Source: JAJCYL01 sp963664285 (GTDB lineage: Bacteria; Bacteroidota; Bacteroidia; Cytophagales; Cyclobacteriaceae). From it: a stretch of 64,000 nucleotides of DNA. Positions 1 to 9,066 of the stretch are shown piece by piece; positions within the stretch are counted from its first letter, which is position 1, and each line of letters begins with the position of its first letter. Under the pieces are notes generated by a model. That model had not been told where the DNA came from. It made no database searches and saw nothing but the letters and a program-made list of their open reading frames with translations. Both the position numbers and the translations under genes were made by a program. The DNA is taken from NCBI GenBank assembly GCA_963664285.2, contig CAXXNX010000010.1, positions 124,001 to 188,000 of the forward strand, given 5' to 3'.

Positions 1-291
1 ACATTTAGGGAAGACTTATACCATAGGCTGAGTGTGATCGTAATCCAGGTGCCGCCTTTAAAAGATAGGGCCGGAGATATTCCACTTCTAGTAGATAAAT
101 TTCTGGACGACATCGCGGGTGAATATGGTACAGTCAAAAAATCAATAGCTAAGACGGCCTTGACATTTTTGCAGCAATTAGAGTGGTCTGGCAATATTCG
201 AGAATTAAGGAATGTCATTGAACGGCTTATTATTATGTGCGGAGACGAAATATCGGAAGCTGATGTTAAAAAATACGCCAATCCTGGTTGA
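1..291 (+). CDS. Sigma-54-dependent response regulator / enhancer-binding protein, C-terminal fragment (5' end outside window)
   Basis: The reading frame is open from base 1 and starts inside the AAA+ domain. FREDLYHRL (bases 4-30) and the later VPPLKDRAGDIPLL and WSGNIRELRNVIERL are hallmark NtrC-family segments, the last being the sensor II region. The family remodels sigma-54 RNA polymerase using ATP. The frame stops at 289-291, just after EADVKKYANPG, with no Fis-type helix-turn-helix, which most family members carry after this point. Either the protein naturally lacks the DNA-binding domain or the gene has lost its 3' end. The converging UbiA gene ends 8 bp downstream. The family is certain; the state of the C-terminus is not. 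Confidence 0.85.
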   Translation, partial: TFREDLYHRLSVIVIQVPPLKDRAGDIPLLVDKFLDDIAGEYGTVKKSIAKTALTFLQQLEWSGNIRELRNVIERLIIMCGDEISEADVKKYANPG

Positions 292-298
292 TAAGGTA

Positions 299-1162
299 TC
301 AATGGATGAGTTGAATCAAAAAGAAAGCATTCAACATAGTGGAAGAAATCCAGCTCAAATTCATTGTCGAAGAATAATCCGCCGCTGTTGGGTCCTTCCT
401 AACCTTTAAATACCAGGAAACGAAATATAACAGTGATGGGGTGATCATTAATTGGAAAAAAAGCAAATCTCCCAATGCCCCATACGCCAGGAAGTAGTAG
501 ACAAAACCTAAGACCGCAAGAAAAAACATGATTGCTGTGAAATGAAAAGTGCCCGTCACTCCCATCATCCTGCTAAGTGTATAGTCTCCTCTTCTACCGT
601 CTTCTTTGTGTTGATAAATCTGAGTCATCGGATAAGATCCACCGAGAAGCATTGAACTAAGAATGGCTGGTAATTGTATTTCAATGCAGAACGTTTCTGT
701 TAGTTGAAAGTCATTAATTCCGATGTAACAGGTTAAAAAAGTAAAGTAACCCTGGAAGATAAAAATAGCTAACCAGCCAAAAATTGGATATTTCTTTATG
801 CGTATGGCAGGGTGACTATAGGCCTTGGATGCTAATCCGTAGATCAAAATCATAGCTGTAAAAGTGGCTCCTATGAAATAAGCACCAAGTCCAAGGGCAA
901 CCAGGTCCAGTAGTATTGATGTATAGTATAATTCAACGGTAACTTTTGGGGGGATTCTTAAACCACCAATGCTATCTTCATCTTTGTCAAAATAGGAGTT
1001 ATAACCATTACTTGCAGGGTAAAGCAATAGATGGAGTATCAAACCTGTTACTATAGCACCAACAAGATTTGGATTTTGACTAGTACTAACAGCAAAGAGA
1101 TAAACCGGCAGTAGAAAAAACGAGAAAGGAAATCGTAAATGAAGAAATGTGGAGCTCTGCAT
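299..1162 (-). CDS. UbiA-family prenyltransferase
   Basis: A 287-residue polytopic membrane protein with about eight hydrophobic segments. Residues 55-63 read NSYFDKDED, the first Asp-rich motif (N/DxxxDxxxD) with which UbiA enzymes bind Mg2+-prenyl diphosphate. A second polar loop around AYSHPAIRIKKYPIFG lies where the second catalytic loop is expected. UbiA enzymes transfer polyprenyl groups to aromatic acceptors in the membrane. The gene is divergent from a type III polyketide synthase across 94 bp, suggesting that the synthase makes the aromatic acceptor. Acceptor and prenyl length cannot be read from the sequence. The frame is intact. Confidence 0.85.
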   Translation of the reverse strand: MQSSTFLHLRFPFSFFLLPVYLFAVSTSQNPNLVGAIVTGLILHLLLYPASNGYNSYFDKDEDSIGGLRIPPKVTVELYYTSILLDLVALGLGAYFIGATFTAMILIYGLASKAYSHPAIRIKKYPIFGWLAIFIFQGYFTFLTCYIGINDFQLTETFCIEIQLPAILSSMLLGGSYPMTQIYQHKEDGRRGDYTLSRMMGVTGTFHFTAIMFFLAVLGFVYYFLAYGALGDLLFFQLMITPSLLYFVSWYLKVRKDPTAADYSSTMNLSWISSTMLNAFFLIQLIH

Positions 1163-1256
1163 GTTTGGACAAAAGTAAACCTAAACCAAAATATTTTTTT
1201 AATAGTTATACGGCTCATGAAGACGAGATTAGGGTACCTTTAAGTTCTGATTTTCG

Positions 1257-2357
1257 ATGGGGTACATTACATCAATAGGAACTGCTAATCCCGGACATGG
1301 AATTCCTCAAATTAAGATTGCGGAGTTTATGACCAAGGGGCTTGATCTTGATCAACAAGGAAGCGATCAGTTGAAAGTTCTATACCGCGCTACAGGGATA
1401 CAAAAGCGTTATTCAGTAATTCCTGACTATGGTCTTAATGGCCAACCCTATAGCTTTTACCCAAAAACCGTCGGACTGGAACCGTTTCCATCGATCAAAT
1501 TGAGAATGGAACATTTCAAGTCCTTTGCCCTTGAACTTGCGATTGAAGCAATTAACCAATGCTTTCGCGATCAGTTCTGCACCGATATCACACATCTTAT
1601 TACAGTGAGTTGCACAGGCATGTATGCCCCCGGACTCGATATTGAGTTGGTAGAGAAGCTAGGTTTGAACCGATCTATTGAAAGAACAGCAATCAATTTC
1701 ATGGGTTGCTACGCTGCTTTTAATGCACTGAAAATTGCAGAAAAGATCACATCAACGGACAAAAGTGCTAATGTCTTGATTGTATGTGTGGAATTATGCA
1801 GCCTTCATTTTCAGAAGGCCACCGAAGGGGAAACCCTTTTGGCTAACTCCCTCTTTGGCGATGGGGCAGCGGCTATAATAGTAAAATCAAATCCTACAGA
1901 TCAATATAATCTCAAACTGGAAAATTTTTATTGTGATATTGAGCCTTCCGGCAAAGATGAAATGACTTGGGATATTGGAGATTTCGGTTTTGAGATGAGA
2001 TTATCGGACCGTGTTCCGGAAGTGATTGAAAATAGCATCGGCCGGCTGACTTCAAATTTACTTTCTCAAATAAAAATGGACGTAAGAGATATCGATTTTT
2101 TTGCCATCCACCCGGGAGGAAAGAAAATCCTGGAAGTAATTGAACAACGTCTCGATATTCCAAGAGTAAAAAATAAGTACTCCCATAGGGTCTTAAAAGA
2201 TTATGGCAACATGTCCTCCCCCACCATTTTATTCGTTCTGAAGGAGATAATTGAATCACTAACAGCTGATGACGACAATAAGACCATTTTAAGTTTTGCC
2301 TTTGGTCCTGGCCTAACTATGGAAAGTATGCTTTTGAGAATTTCAAAAAGCGAATGA
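1257..2357 (+). CDS. Type III polyketide synthase (chalcone/stilbene synthase-like)
   Basis: A 366-residue thiolase-fold enzyme. The catalytic triad is visible: Cys151 in FMGCYAAF, His in FAIHPGGKK, and Asn in DYGNMSSPT. These homodimeric enzymes load an acyl-CoA on the Cys and extend it with malonyl-CoA into a pyrone, resorcinol or similar ring. The upstream divergent neighbour is a UbiA prenyltransferase, so a prenylated or membrane-anchored aromatic lipid is a reasonable product guess. In related genomes such pairs are often followed by a methyltransferase and a flavin oxidoreductase; here 185 bp of non-coding DNA and a different, IS-split gene follow. ATG at 1257 is the first start in frame. 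Family assignment is firm, product unknown. Confidence 0.9.
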   Translation: MGYITSIGTANPGHGIPQIKIAEFMTKGLDLDQQGSDQLKVLYRATGIQKRYSVIPDYGLNGQPYSFYPKTVGLEPFPSIKLRMEHFKSFALELAIEAINQCFRDQFCTDITHLITVSCTGMYAPGLDIELVEKLGLNRSIERTAINFMGCYAAFNALKIAEKITSTDKSANVLIVCVELCSLHFQKATEGETLLANSLFGDGAAAIIVKSNPTDQYNLKLENFYCDIEPSGKDEMTWDIGDFGFEMRLSDRVPEVIENSIGRLTSNLLSQIKMDVRDIDFFAIHPGGKKILEVIEQRLDIPRVKNKYSHRVLKDYGNMSSPTILFVLKEIIESLTADDDNKTILSFAFGPGLTMESMLLRISKSE

Positions 2358-4085
2358 TAACGAGATAAAAAGAAAAAGGTTATCTGTTCCAATTTGACTA
2401 TACACCTGTCCAAAAACGCACAAATTTTCTATAAGTAAGTTGATCTAAATATTCGTAAATATCTCATAGTCAATCATTTGTGTTTTTTGGCATGGCATGT
2501 GCAATTCAATGAGCAGGTCAAAAACTCAAAATATAAAAGGTTATGAAAAATTTAATTAGTGTCTCTAAGAAAACAGCGAGTTTTAGGTCGTATTAAAATA
2601 TTGCTTAAAATGGAACAATGAAAAAATCACTCACCTTGCTGACTAATAAAGGGTGACTTTGCTTTTATTCATTGTTTTTGATGGTTTTTGATAAAAATAG
2701 CCGGGTTTTAGCCTGGCCAGGACGCACTTCTGCCAGTGCCTAATCCTTATTAAACAGCTAAAAGGTGATTAAGCTGCTTGTTTCTGGCAATTGGCTTGCT
2801 GCTGGGCGGCCAGACGGTCAGCCTGGAGTTTACGCCCGATCTTGTGAAGGTTGTAGGCAGTAATGGCCAACCCGATGTAGCTATTGAAAGTTTTGCGGGT
2901 ACGGTTCGGGCATCGGTCCAATCCCCGGTGTTCCAGCTCATTAATGTTGGATTCGATAGCAGAATGCTTGTTTTTCAACCTTTTGAAGGCTGGCGCTGAT
3001 TCGATGGCTTTTTCTTCTTTGTTTAACCTACCCTTTTTAGGCATGATCACTTCTGGGATGAAGGTTTGCAGAGTTGCTTTATCCTCTTTATCGGAAAACC
3101 CCTTGTCGGTGCTCAGGCTTTGGATGGGGTATTTCTCAGCGATACGCCGGGCAATTGATAGGGTAAGTTGGTTGTCGGTTTGTTTTTCAGCTATTTGCCA
3201 GTCTATGAGTAAATGGTATTGATCCGAAGTGATGGCCAGATTCTTACCGATCTCCACATTGGGGTGCAGTTTGCCTTTTTTGATCATTTCGGCATAAGGT
3301 TGAAAGATGGAAAAGACTTTTTCGGCATGGGGAATGGTCTCTGCTCTGATCAACCGCCTGTCGAGCAACTCGATGTGCTTTTCCAACATCTCAAGATAAT
3401 AGGTCAATGCCATCAGGGCTGCGAACTCCTCGATAGAGTTTCCCTGATGTTTTTCCAACATTTGGCCCACTTTCTTGCTCAAAGCACGGGCTTTAGTCAG
3501 ATAGGAAGTGGCAGCCTGCTCTACCCGCTCCTCTTTGTTTTTTCCTCCTGAGCCGGTGGTCCTGCCCACGCTGCGCATCAGCCTTTTGAGGGATCTGCGC
3601 CAATCCCCGGACTTACGCCAGCCAGTAAAATACCTTTTTGAGACCAATAAATCAGCTACATCTATACACTTTCTGGCACTGTCCCATAGCAGGTTGTAGT
3701 CGGTAGGAAAGTGGGTGTCGGTTTCTACCACGAAACTATCGGTCTTGCAACACAAGGCAACTTCCTCCCCTCCGGTTTTTCCTTTTTTTTTAAACACCTG
3801 GTGACCTGCTGCTACGATTACATCATTGATGCCGATGAGCAGTTCATCGTCCAGCAAGGTCACATTGTCATAAATGTTCTGGTACTTATACTGTTTGCCC
3901 ACAGAGTAGTCGGTAGGCAGCACCCCCATAATGCCCCGTACCAACGTGTCGTAATTGGAGATATGGTGTAACTCATCGTAAGAGATGTTCATGCACAGGC
4001 GCACCTGGGCCAATACGAAGACCTCCCACAGACTCATACCCTCACGGCCCGTCTTTTTCTTTCCCTCAATGAGTTTGGAAGAAAG

Positions 4086-5158
4086 AGCTAAGTTCTAATT
4101 ATAACAGCATTTTGTTTAAATAGCTCATACAGATGATAGGCTTGATCCGTTAATAGCATAGTCAGAAACCATTGTTTCAAAGTTGTTTTACTCTCTTATT
4201 CGGTCAGCATAAGCATACCAATTCAGGTAGTTTTGCAAATATTTGGAACTGACACCATTGAATGGGCGTAAGAATGTCCTAAGTTGAGTGTGAACATTGT
4301 TTACTTTTTGCAGATGGATTGTTTTATCATCTCTATCCACATGATCTTTGGCCAATAGCGCTTTGTGCTTTATGGAGGGGTTGTCTTTGGCAAAAGCCTT
4401 ATAAGAAGGGTGCTTATCTGTAATCAAGGTTGCACCGTAGGCCAACTTCCCATCCAATGCCTTTGAAATTTCTTCTTTGCTCAGCCGTTTTGATGCAACA
4501 GCTTTAAGGTACTTCTCCCCCTTGCGTTCAACCGCTGTTACTACCTGGACAACTGTGACCTCTTCCTTTCCCATATTCCGTATGAAATCGTTTCCCCTCT
4601 TTCTTGCTGCCCTATCTAAATTTCGACTGCCCTTGTTGTTAAGTGCCAGTTCCAATTCATCACATTCTACTTCCGAGGATAACTGTTCGGGAACAAACTC
4701 ATTTAGTGAACTCAATATCTTATGCCGCCAGTCGAAGCTTGTCTGGATGCTTATTCCGATTTGTTTTGCTATCTTTTTTATCGGCATGCCCTGCTCCATG
4801 CAGCGCAGATAAGATTGCCATTTTGATTTAAGCTTGATATCATACAAAGGTGTCCCTGTTGTTTCACTGTACCATCTTTTACATTCATTGCACTGATACA
4901 TCTGCACACCTTTTTGTCTGCCCCTCTTATATACCTTCTCGCTTGTGCAATTTGGACAGGGTTTCTTCTTTCTTTTCTCTGCTATTTGTTGTTGAGCGGC
5001 AATCAATACTTTGCCTTGTAATTCCTGCTCCTGGAGCAACTCATCCAACAATTCGGTTTGGGAACTTATCGGCAATTGTGCAAATAAATTTTTGATCTCT
5101 TGACTTGATATCATATAGCGAAGATAATAATAATTGCTGTGTTATTTAGAACTTAGCC
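4086..5158 (-). mobile_element. IS1595-family insertion sequence, copy 1 (nested in ISNCY copy 1)
   Basis: It is 1073 bp with ends AGCTAAGTTCTAA and the complement of GGCTAAGTTCTAA, flanked by an exact 8-bp duplication GAAGAAAG (4078-4085, 5159-5166). The undisturbed target is seen once in ISNCY copy 2 at 38426-38433. Eight-base duplications and an ISXO2-type transposase are characteristic of the IS1595 family. It is 2 bp shorter than copy 3 (1075 bp), which accounts for the transposase frameshift. Confidence 0.92.
4088..5114 (-). pseudogene. IS1595 (ISXO2-like) transposase, frameshifted near its C-terminus
   Basis: From 5114 the protein has an N-terminal zinc ribbon (CPNC...CNEC around residues 53-76), a helix-turn-helix-like stretch (MPIKKIAKQIGISIQTSFDW) and the ISXO2 core with acidic residues in SEVECDEL and LITDKHPSY. 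The frame stops at 4188 after 308 residues, where the intact copy 3 has 342. The cause is loss of one CT unit from a short CT run at about 4190-4196 (compare about 44285-44293 in copy 3). The missing tail follows YADRIRES. The truncated product is probably inactive, but trans-mobilisation by the other copies is possible. Confidence 0.85.
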
Positions 5159-6362
5159 GAAGAAAGTGATTCAAAAATACGCTGGTTCCATTCAGGTTGG
5201 ACATAGATATATTGAAGGGCGGCTGCCAGGGCAGCTAAGTGGCTTTTAGTTTTCACCGGAGCCTCTACTTGCTCGATGGGTGTGCATCCCAGGGTAAGTT
5301 GGGGCTGGAAGGATTTCCTCATGGTTTGTATTTATATCGGTTATATGCAATATAATGATTAATCCTGATAAACCAACCGAAAAAATCGTTTCTTTTCTAC
5401 ACTGAATGAACAAAAAAAGGACAGGGATTTTACTCCCCGACAGACCAAAAAGCCTGCGAATCTCAAAGTGAATTCTTTGGGGTTTTTGAATGGAAAACCT
5501 TCAAATGGCCAATTAACAGGCTACAACGCAACTGTTCTTGATAATATTTGTGAATTTGATAATTCTACTGAATCAGATTCGAGAATAATTCAGCGCTGAT
5601 TTGATGGAAAAAATACGAATATGATGGATAATCAGCATATTAGCCTGTTTTCATACAGACACTAATTAATCAATCACGTGTCGCTGGATCCGCACTCGTA
5701 TTGGGCCTGGGACTCTTAACAATTTCATCTACAGGTTTTGCTGCTACAACCACAGGTAAAGACAACAAGACAGTTGCTACCGAGGAAGTGCTTGAGGATT
5801 TCTCTTTCATTGAAATCTCACAAGAATTGTTCTTAGAAGAAATATTCTTAGAAGATGGGAGGCCCGAGAAGATTATGTTTTTCGATGATGCGAATGAACT
5901 GGTCTATGAAACCGAGAATACTGAAAAACATGAATTCCAGGTACAGGTATTACTTCGAAGAAGTGATTTAGTACTCGAATTCGATGGCGTGAAATACTAC
6001 CGTGTCAATGATTAGCCTAAGCAACTATAATTTATGAAGTAATTTATTAGCCTTCGATTCAATCATTTCCCTGTCAATAGCCATTAAAGAAGAATTGATC
6101 TTGTCAAGATCTTCTGATTTTGTTACGCAAACGTTGTTGAGCCCACGACTTTCCAATTTGTCTATTACAAATTGTATGTTGATTTTGTGAATATCGAGAG
6201 CTGGCTGATAGCGTGATTCTGCTCCGTTACTCACAACTTCTGAGATAATTTTAGCGTCAAACAGTTCCCGAGTGATCGAATTCACAAACCTCACGGGAAC
6301 CTCAATTTCCCTGGCTAACGTATCGAGATCTAATGGAGGGTCTCCTTTTTCAAAACAGTTAA

Positions 6363-7980
6363 CCCGCATTATTCATAGGCCACCAATTTTGGGATTAATA
6401 ATGGGTTGCTAACTATTTTTGATTGGAGTGTATGTATTAATTTGAAGATCAACCAGGTTTCTGGATTTCAAAGGACATTAGAGCGTTTTTTTGTTAGAAT
6501 TTTTCAATTTTCAGTCAAAGCTCTATTGTGTTCTTATGGAAGAACATTTTTTTGATTAAACCAAACTGTTTAACTGATCGGTCAGTTCACCGTAAGCAAA
6601 TCGCCCAGCAGGTATTGATATCTAAAGGCTCTTGAGAATTGTATTGTCAATGATCTTTTCCTTTCTTTCAGGCACGCCCCAACCTTCATCAGGTAAAGCC
6701 GGATATTGTCCACTTGCCATCGTTTAGCAAAGTGGTGTTTTGTTTTGGCAATTAATAATTTAATCTGCCGGAACATTTCATAACAGAGGGTAGCGATGAT
6801 TAAACGCATGAAATTGGCCCAGTAGCGATGACAGGAAAGCCGGTCGGAATAAGTCATGTTTTTGAGTTCCTTTATTCGATTTTCACTGGCATCACCTCGC
6901 TTGACATAAAAATCAAAGTAAATCTGTTGAGCGGTCATCGCTTCAAAGTTGCTCACAAAGTAACGGACATTCATTCCTTTTCCGGTAGACTCCACTTTGG
7001 CGTACAGCTTTTCAGAACGATCCCAGCTTTTGGCCTGGTAAGTAAACGGGCCAACAAACTCTTGATGTTTGATGATTTTTGAAGCATATTCCTTTTTTAC
7101 TTCAATGATAGTCTGTTTGGTAAAAGTCTTTAAAACTTCATTACTACTAATACCTAAACAAAATTGAAGGTCAAACTGCTTAGCTATCCGATAAAAAGAT
7201 GCTCCTGAAAAGCCACTATCCGCTCGAATAAGGATCTTTACTGAGGGCAGTTTTTTTCTGATTTTAATGACAATCCTTTTCAATAAGGCCACAAACCATT
7301 TGTTGGAGTGACAATTGCCCGGACGTAGTACTGGTAAAATGACCTGACCGGTGTTCCCGTCCTTAAAGAACAACTCATGGTACATAGTCTGTCCATAATA
7401 GCCATTATACAAACTGAGTTGTTGGGATCCATGAGTAGGGTCAGTACCATCTACATCAATGATGATTTGACCAGTCTTCTCTTTCAACTCCTCTACATAA
7501 CGGTCTACAAACCATTGACTCATCTGGTAGATCAGACTCCGATCGGCCTTGTTTTCAAATCGACTTAAAGTAGGCTGGGAACATAATCCGCTATCTAGTA
7601 CTTTACGGATCACCGGATCCTCTCGGAGTTTTTGTTCGTCATTGCAATCCTGATAGCCCTGCATCATTAAAAACACCCGTTGGCGAAGCATTTCTTCATA
7701 AGTGTATTCGATAAAAAAGGGGTTTCGATAGTCAGGAATCAGTGCGGCGAAGCTTTTTAATAGACCAGTCTTTCTCTCTACTTTTTCACTTAACAATATC
7801 GCTCCGTCTGAGCTAATCGCTGATGCTGAAAAATCAAATTTAAAAGCTTGTTTTCCTCGATAAAATACGGTATCTTTTTCCTTATATTTAGGCATAAATT
7901 AATTGCTTATTTTGTTGTCTAACTATCTCAATATAAGCAATTTATGCCTGTTTTTTATTGTCTACTATGAATTTTTCGGG
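6363..7980 (-). mobile_element. IS1380-family insertion sequence
   Basis: It is 1618 bp, starting CCCGCATTATTCATAG and ending with the complement of CCCGAAAAATTCATAG, i.e. imperfect inverted repeats sharing ATTCATAG. A TTAA duplication flanks it (6359-6362 and 7981-7984). Size, four-base duplication and transposase agree with IS1380. It sits inside yihY, and the second IS1595 later entered (or had entered) only 4 bp away. It is the only copy in the window. Confidence 0.88.
6582..7895 (-). CDS. IS1380-family transposase
   Basis: An intact 437-residue DDE transposase. Characteristic segments are IIIDVDGTDPTHGSQQLSLY with the first catalytic Asp, ILIRADSGFSGASFYRI with the second, and the ENRIKELKNMTYSDRLSCH region bearing the catalytic Glu. 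It cuts and rejoins the element ends. The start (ATG, complement of 7893-7895) lies 85 bp inside the element's right end. No frameshift is visible, so this may be one of the active transposases here. Confidence 0.92.
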   Translation of the reverse strand: MPKYKEKDTVFYRGKQAFKFDFSASAISSDGAILLSEKVERKTGLLKSFAALIPDYRNPFFIEYTYEEMLRQRVFLMMQGYQDCNDEQKLREDPVIRKVLDSGLCSQPTLSRFENKADRSLIYQMSQWFVDRYVEELKEKTGQIIIDVDGTDPTHGSQQLSLYNGYYGQTMYHELFFKDGNTGQVILPVLRPGNCHSNKWFVALLKRIVIKIRKKLPSVKILIRADSGFSGASFYRIAKQFDLQFCLGISSNEVLKTFTKQTIIEVKKEYASKIIKHQEFVGPFTYQAKSWDRSEKLYAKVESTGKGMNVRYFVSNFEAMTAQQIYFDFYVKRGDASENRIKELKNMTYSDRLSCHRYWANFMRLIIATLCYEMFRQIKLLIAKTKHHFAKRWQVDNIRLYLMKVGACLKERKRSLTIQFSRAFRYQYLLGDLLTVN

Positions 7981-7992
7981 TTAACTATTTTC

Positions 7993-9066
7993 GGCTAAGT
8001 TCTAAATAACACAGCAATTATTATTATCTTCGCTATATGATATCAAGTCAAGAGATCAAAAATTTATTTGCACAATTGCCGATAAGTTCCCAAACCGAAT
8101 TGTTGGATGAGTTGCTCCAGGAGCAGGAATTACAAAGCAAAGTATTGATTGCCGCTCAACAACAAGTAGCAGAGAAAAGAAAGAAGAAACCCTGTCCAAA
8201 TTGCACAAGCGAGAAGGTATATAAGAGGGGCAGACAAAAAGGTGTGCAGATGTATCAGTGCAATGAATGTAAAAGATGGTACAGTGAAACAACAGGGACA
8301 CCTTTGTATGACATCAAGCTTAAATCAAAATGGCAATCTTATCTGCGCTGTATGGAGCAGGGCATGCCGATAAAAAAGATAGCAAAACAAATCGGAATAA
8401 GCATCCAGACAAGCTTCGACTGGCGGCATAAGATATTGAGTTCACTAAATAAGTTTGTTCCCGAACAGTTATCCTCGGAAGTAGAATGTGATGAATTGGA
8501 ACTGGCACTTAACAACAAGGGCAGTCGAAATTTAGATAGGGCAGCAAGAAAGAGGGGAAACGATTTCATACGGAATATGGGAAAGGAAGAGGTCACAGTT
8601 GTCCAGGTAGTAACAGCGGTTGAACGCAAGGGGGAGAGGTACCTTAAAGCTGTTGCATCAAAACGGCTGAGCAAAGAAGAAATTTCAAAGGCATTGGATG
8701 GGAAGTTGGCCTACGGTGCAACCTTGATTACAGATAAGCACCCTTCTTATAAGGCTTTTGCCAAAGACAACCCCTCCATAAAGCACAAAGCGCTATTGGC
8801 CAAAGATCATGTGGATAGAGATGATAAAACAATCCATCTGCAAAAAGTAAACAATGTTCACACTCAACTTAGGACATTCTTACGCCCATTCAATGGTGTC
8901 AGTTCCAAATATTTGCAAAACTACCTGAATTGGTATGCTTATGCTGACCGAATAAGAGAGAGTAAAACAACTTTGAAACAATGGTTTCTGACTATGCTAT
9001 TAACGGATCAAGCCTATCATCTGTATGAGCTATTTAAACAAATGCTGTTATAATTAGAACTTAGCT
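7993..9066 (+). mobile_element. IS1595-family insertion sequence, copy 2
   Basis: 1074 bp from GGCTAAGTTCTAA to the complement of AGCTAAGTTCTAA, flanked by CTATTTTC at 7985-7992 and 9067-9074. It interrupts yihY next to the IS1380 element. It lies in the opposite orientation to copies 1 and 3. Confidence 0.93.
8037..9053 (+). CDS. IS1595-family (ISXO2-like) transposase, copy 2
   Basis: A full-length 338-residue protein with zinc ribbon CPNC/CNEC, a helix-turn-helix-like stretch, and the ISXO2 catalytic core (VECDELELAL, TDKHPSYKAF, HTQLRTFLRPFNG). It differs from copies 1 and 3 at scattered residues (for example LQSK and NKF instead of LQGK and NEF). Loss of one A near the 3' end makes it stop at FKQMLL, whereas copy 3 continues to FKQNAVIIRT. 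The difference is outside the catalytic core, so activity is plausible. Confidence 0.92.
   Translation: MISSQEIKNLFAQLPISSQTELLDELLQEQELQSKVLIAAQQQVAEKRKKKPCPNCTSEKVYKRGRQKGVQMYQCNECKRWYSETTGTPLYDIKLKSKWQSYLRCMEQGMPIKKIAKQIGISIQTSFDWRHKILSSLNKFVPEQLSSEVECDELELALNNKGSRNLDRAARKRGNDFIRNMGKEEVTVVQVVTAVERKGERYLKAVASKRLSKEEISKALDGKLAYGATLITDKHPSYKAFAKDNPSIKHKALLAKDHVDRDDKTIHLQKVNNVHTQLRTFLRPFNGVSSKYLQNYLNWYAYADRIRESKTTLKQWFLTMLLTDQAYHLYELFKQMLL

Larger units (their letters stand above)
2769..5322 (-). pseudogene. ISNCY-family transposase interrupted by IS1595
   Basis: The gene starts at 5322 (MRKSFQPQLTLGCTPIEQ) and ends at 2769. Deleting IS1595 (4086-5158) and one GAAGAAAG copy restores an uninterrupted 490-residue frame, so the insertion is the only visible lesion. 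The large 3' part (2769-4037, 422 residues from MSLWEVFVLAQVRL) contains the DDE-type catalytic region, with acidic residues in SFVVETDTHFPTDYNLLWDS and LSTDKGFSDKED. The N-terminal 60 or so residues are cut off, so activity is unlikely. The related copy 2 protein is broken by a different lesion. Confidence 0.8.
2558..5663 (-). mobile_element. ISNCY-type insertion sequence, copy 1, carrying a nested IS1595
   Basis: The ends are imperfect inverted repeats, AGTGTCTCTAAGAAAACAG at the left and the complement of TGTTTTCATACAGACACT at the right. The host duplication is AATT (2554-2557 and 5664-5667). Without the nested IS1595 and its 8-bp duplication the element is 2025 bp, matching the second copy at 36905-38928 (2024 bp), which is nearly identical. 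It encodes one 490-codon transposase on the minus strand and has roughly 200-350 bp of non-coding DNA at each end. The family name rests on recognition of the transposase and is less certain than the boundaries. Confidence 0.85.
2543..6015 (+). pseudogene. Small secreted protein gene split by ISNCY copy 1 within its signal peptide
   Basis: Bases 2543-2557 encode MKNLI and the frame resumes at 5668 with NQSRVAGSALV, followed by LGLGLLTISSTGFAATTT. Removing the element (2558-5663) and one AATT copy gives a continuous 120-codon protein with a classical signal peptide (Lys/Arg N-region, hydrophobic core, likely cleavage after GFAA). The mature part is acidic and about 90 residues, containing FIEISQELFLEE and ending DGVKYYRVND. 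No family was recognised. The 3' portion (5701-6015) could be translated from a TTG but would lack the charged signal-peptide N-region. The gene is therefore inferred to be inactivated by the insertion. Confidence 0.8.

Noticed and set aside
212..409. A plus-strand frame after the sigma-54 fragment that slightly resembles the linker before the missing helix-turn-helix
   Set aside because: It is antisense to the well-conserved C-terminus of the UbiA gene and the resemblance is weak.
2778..3971. Several plus-strand open frames inside ISNCY copy 1 (and the same at 37125-38267)
   Set aside because: They are antisense frames of the transposase gene with no domain of their own.
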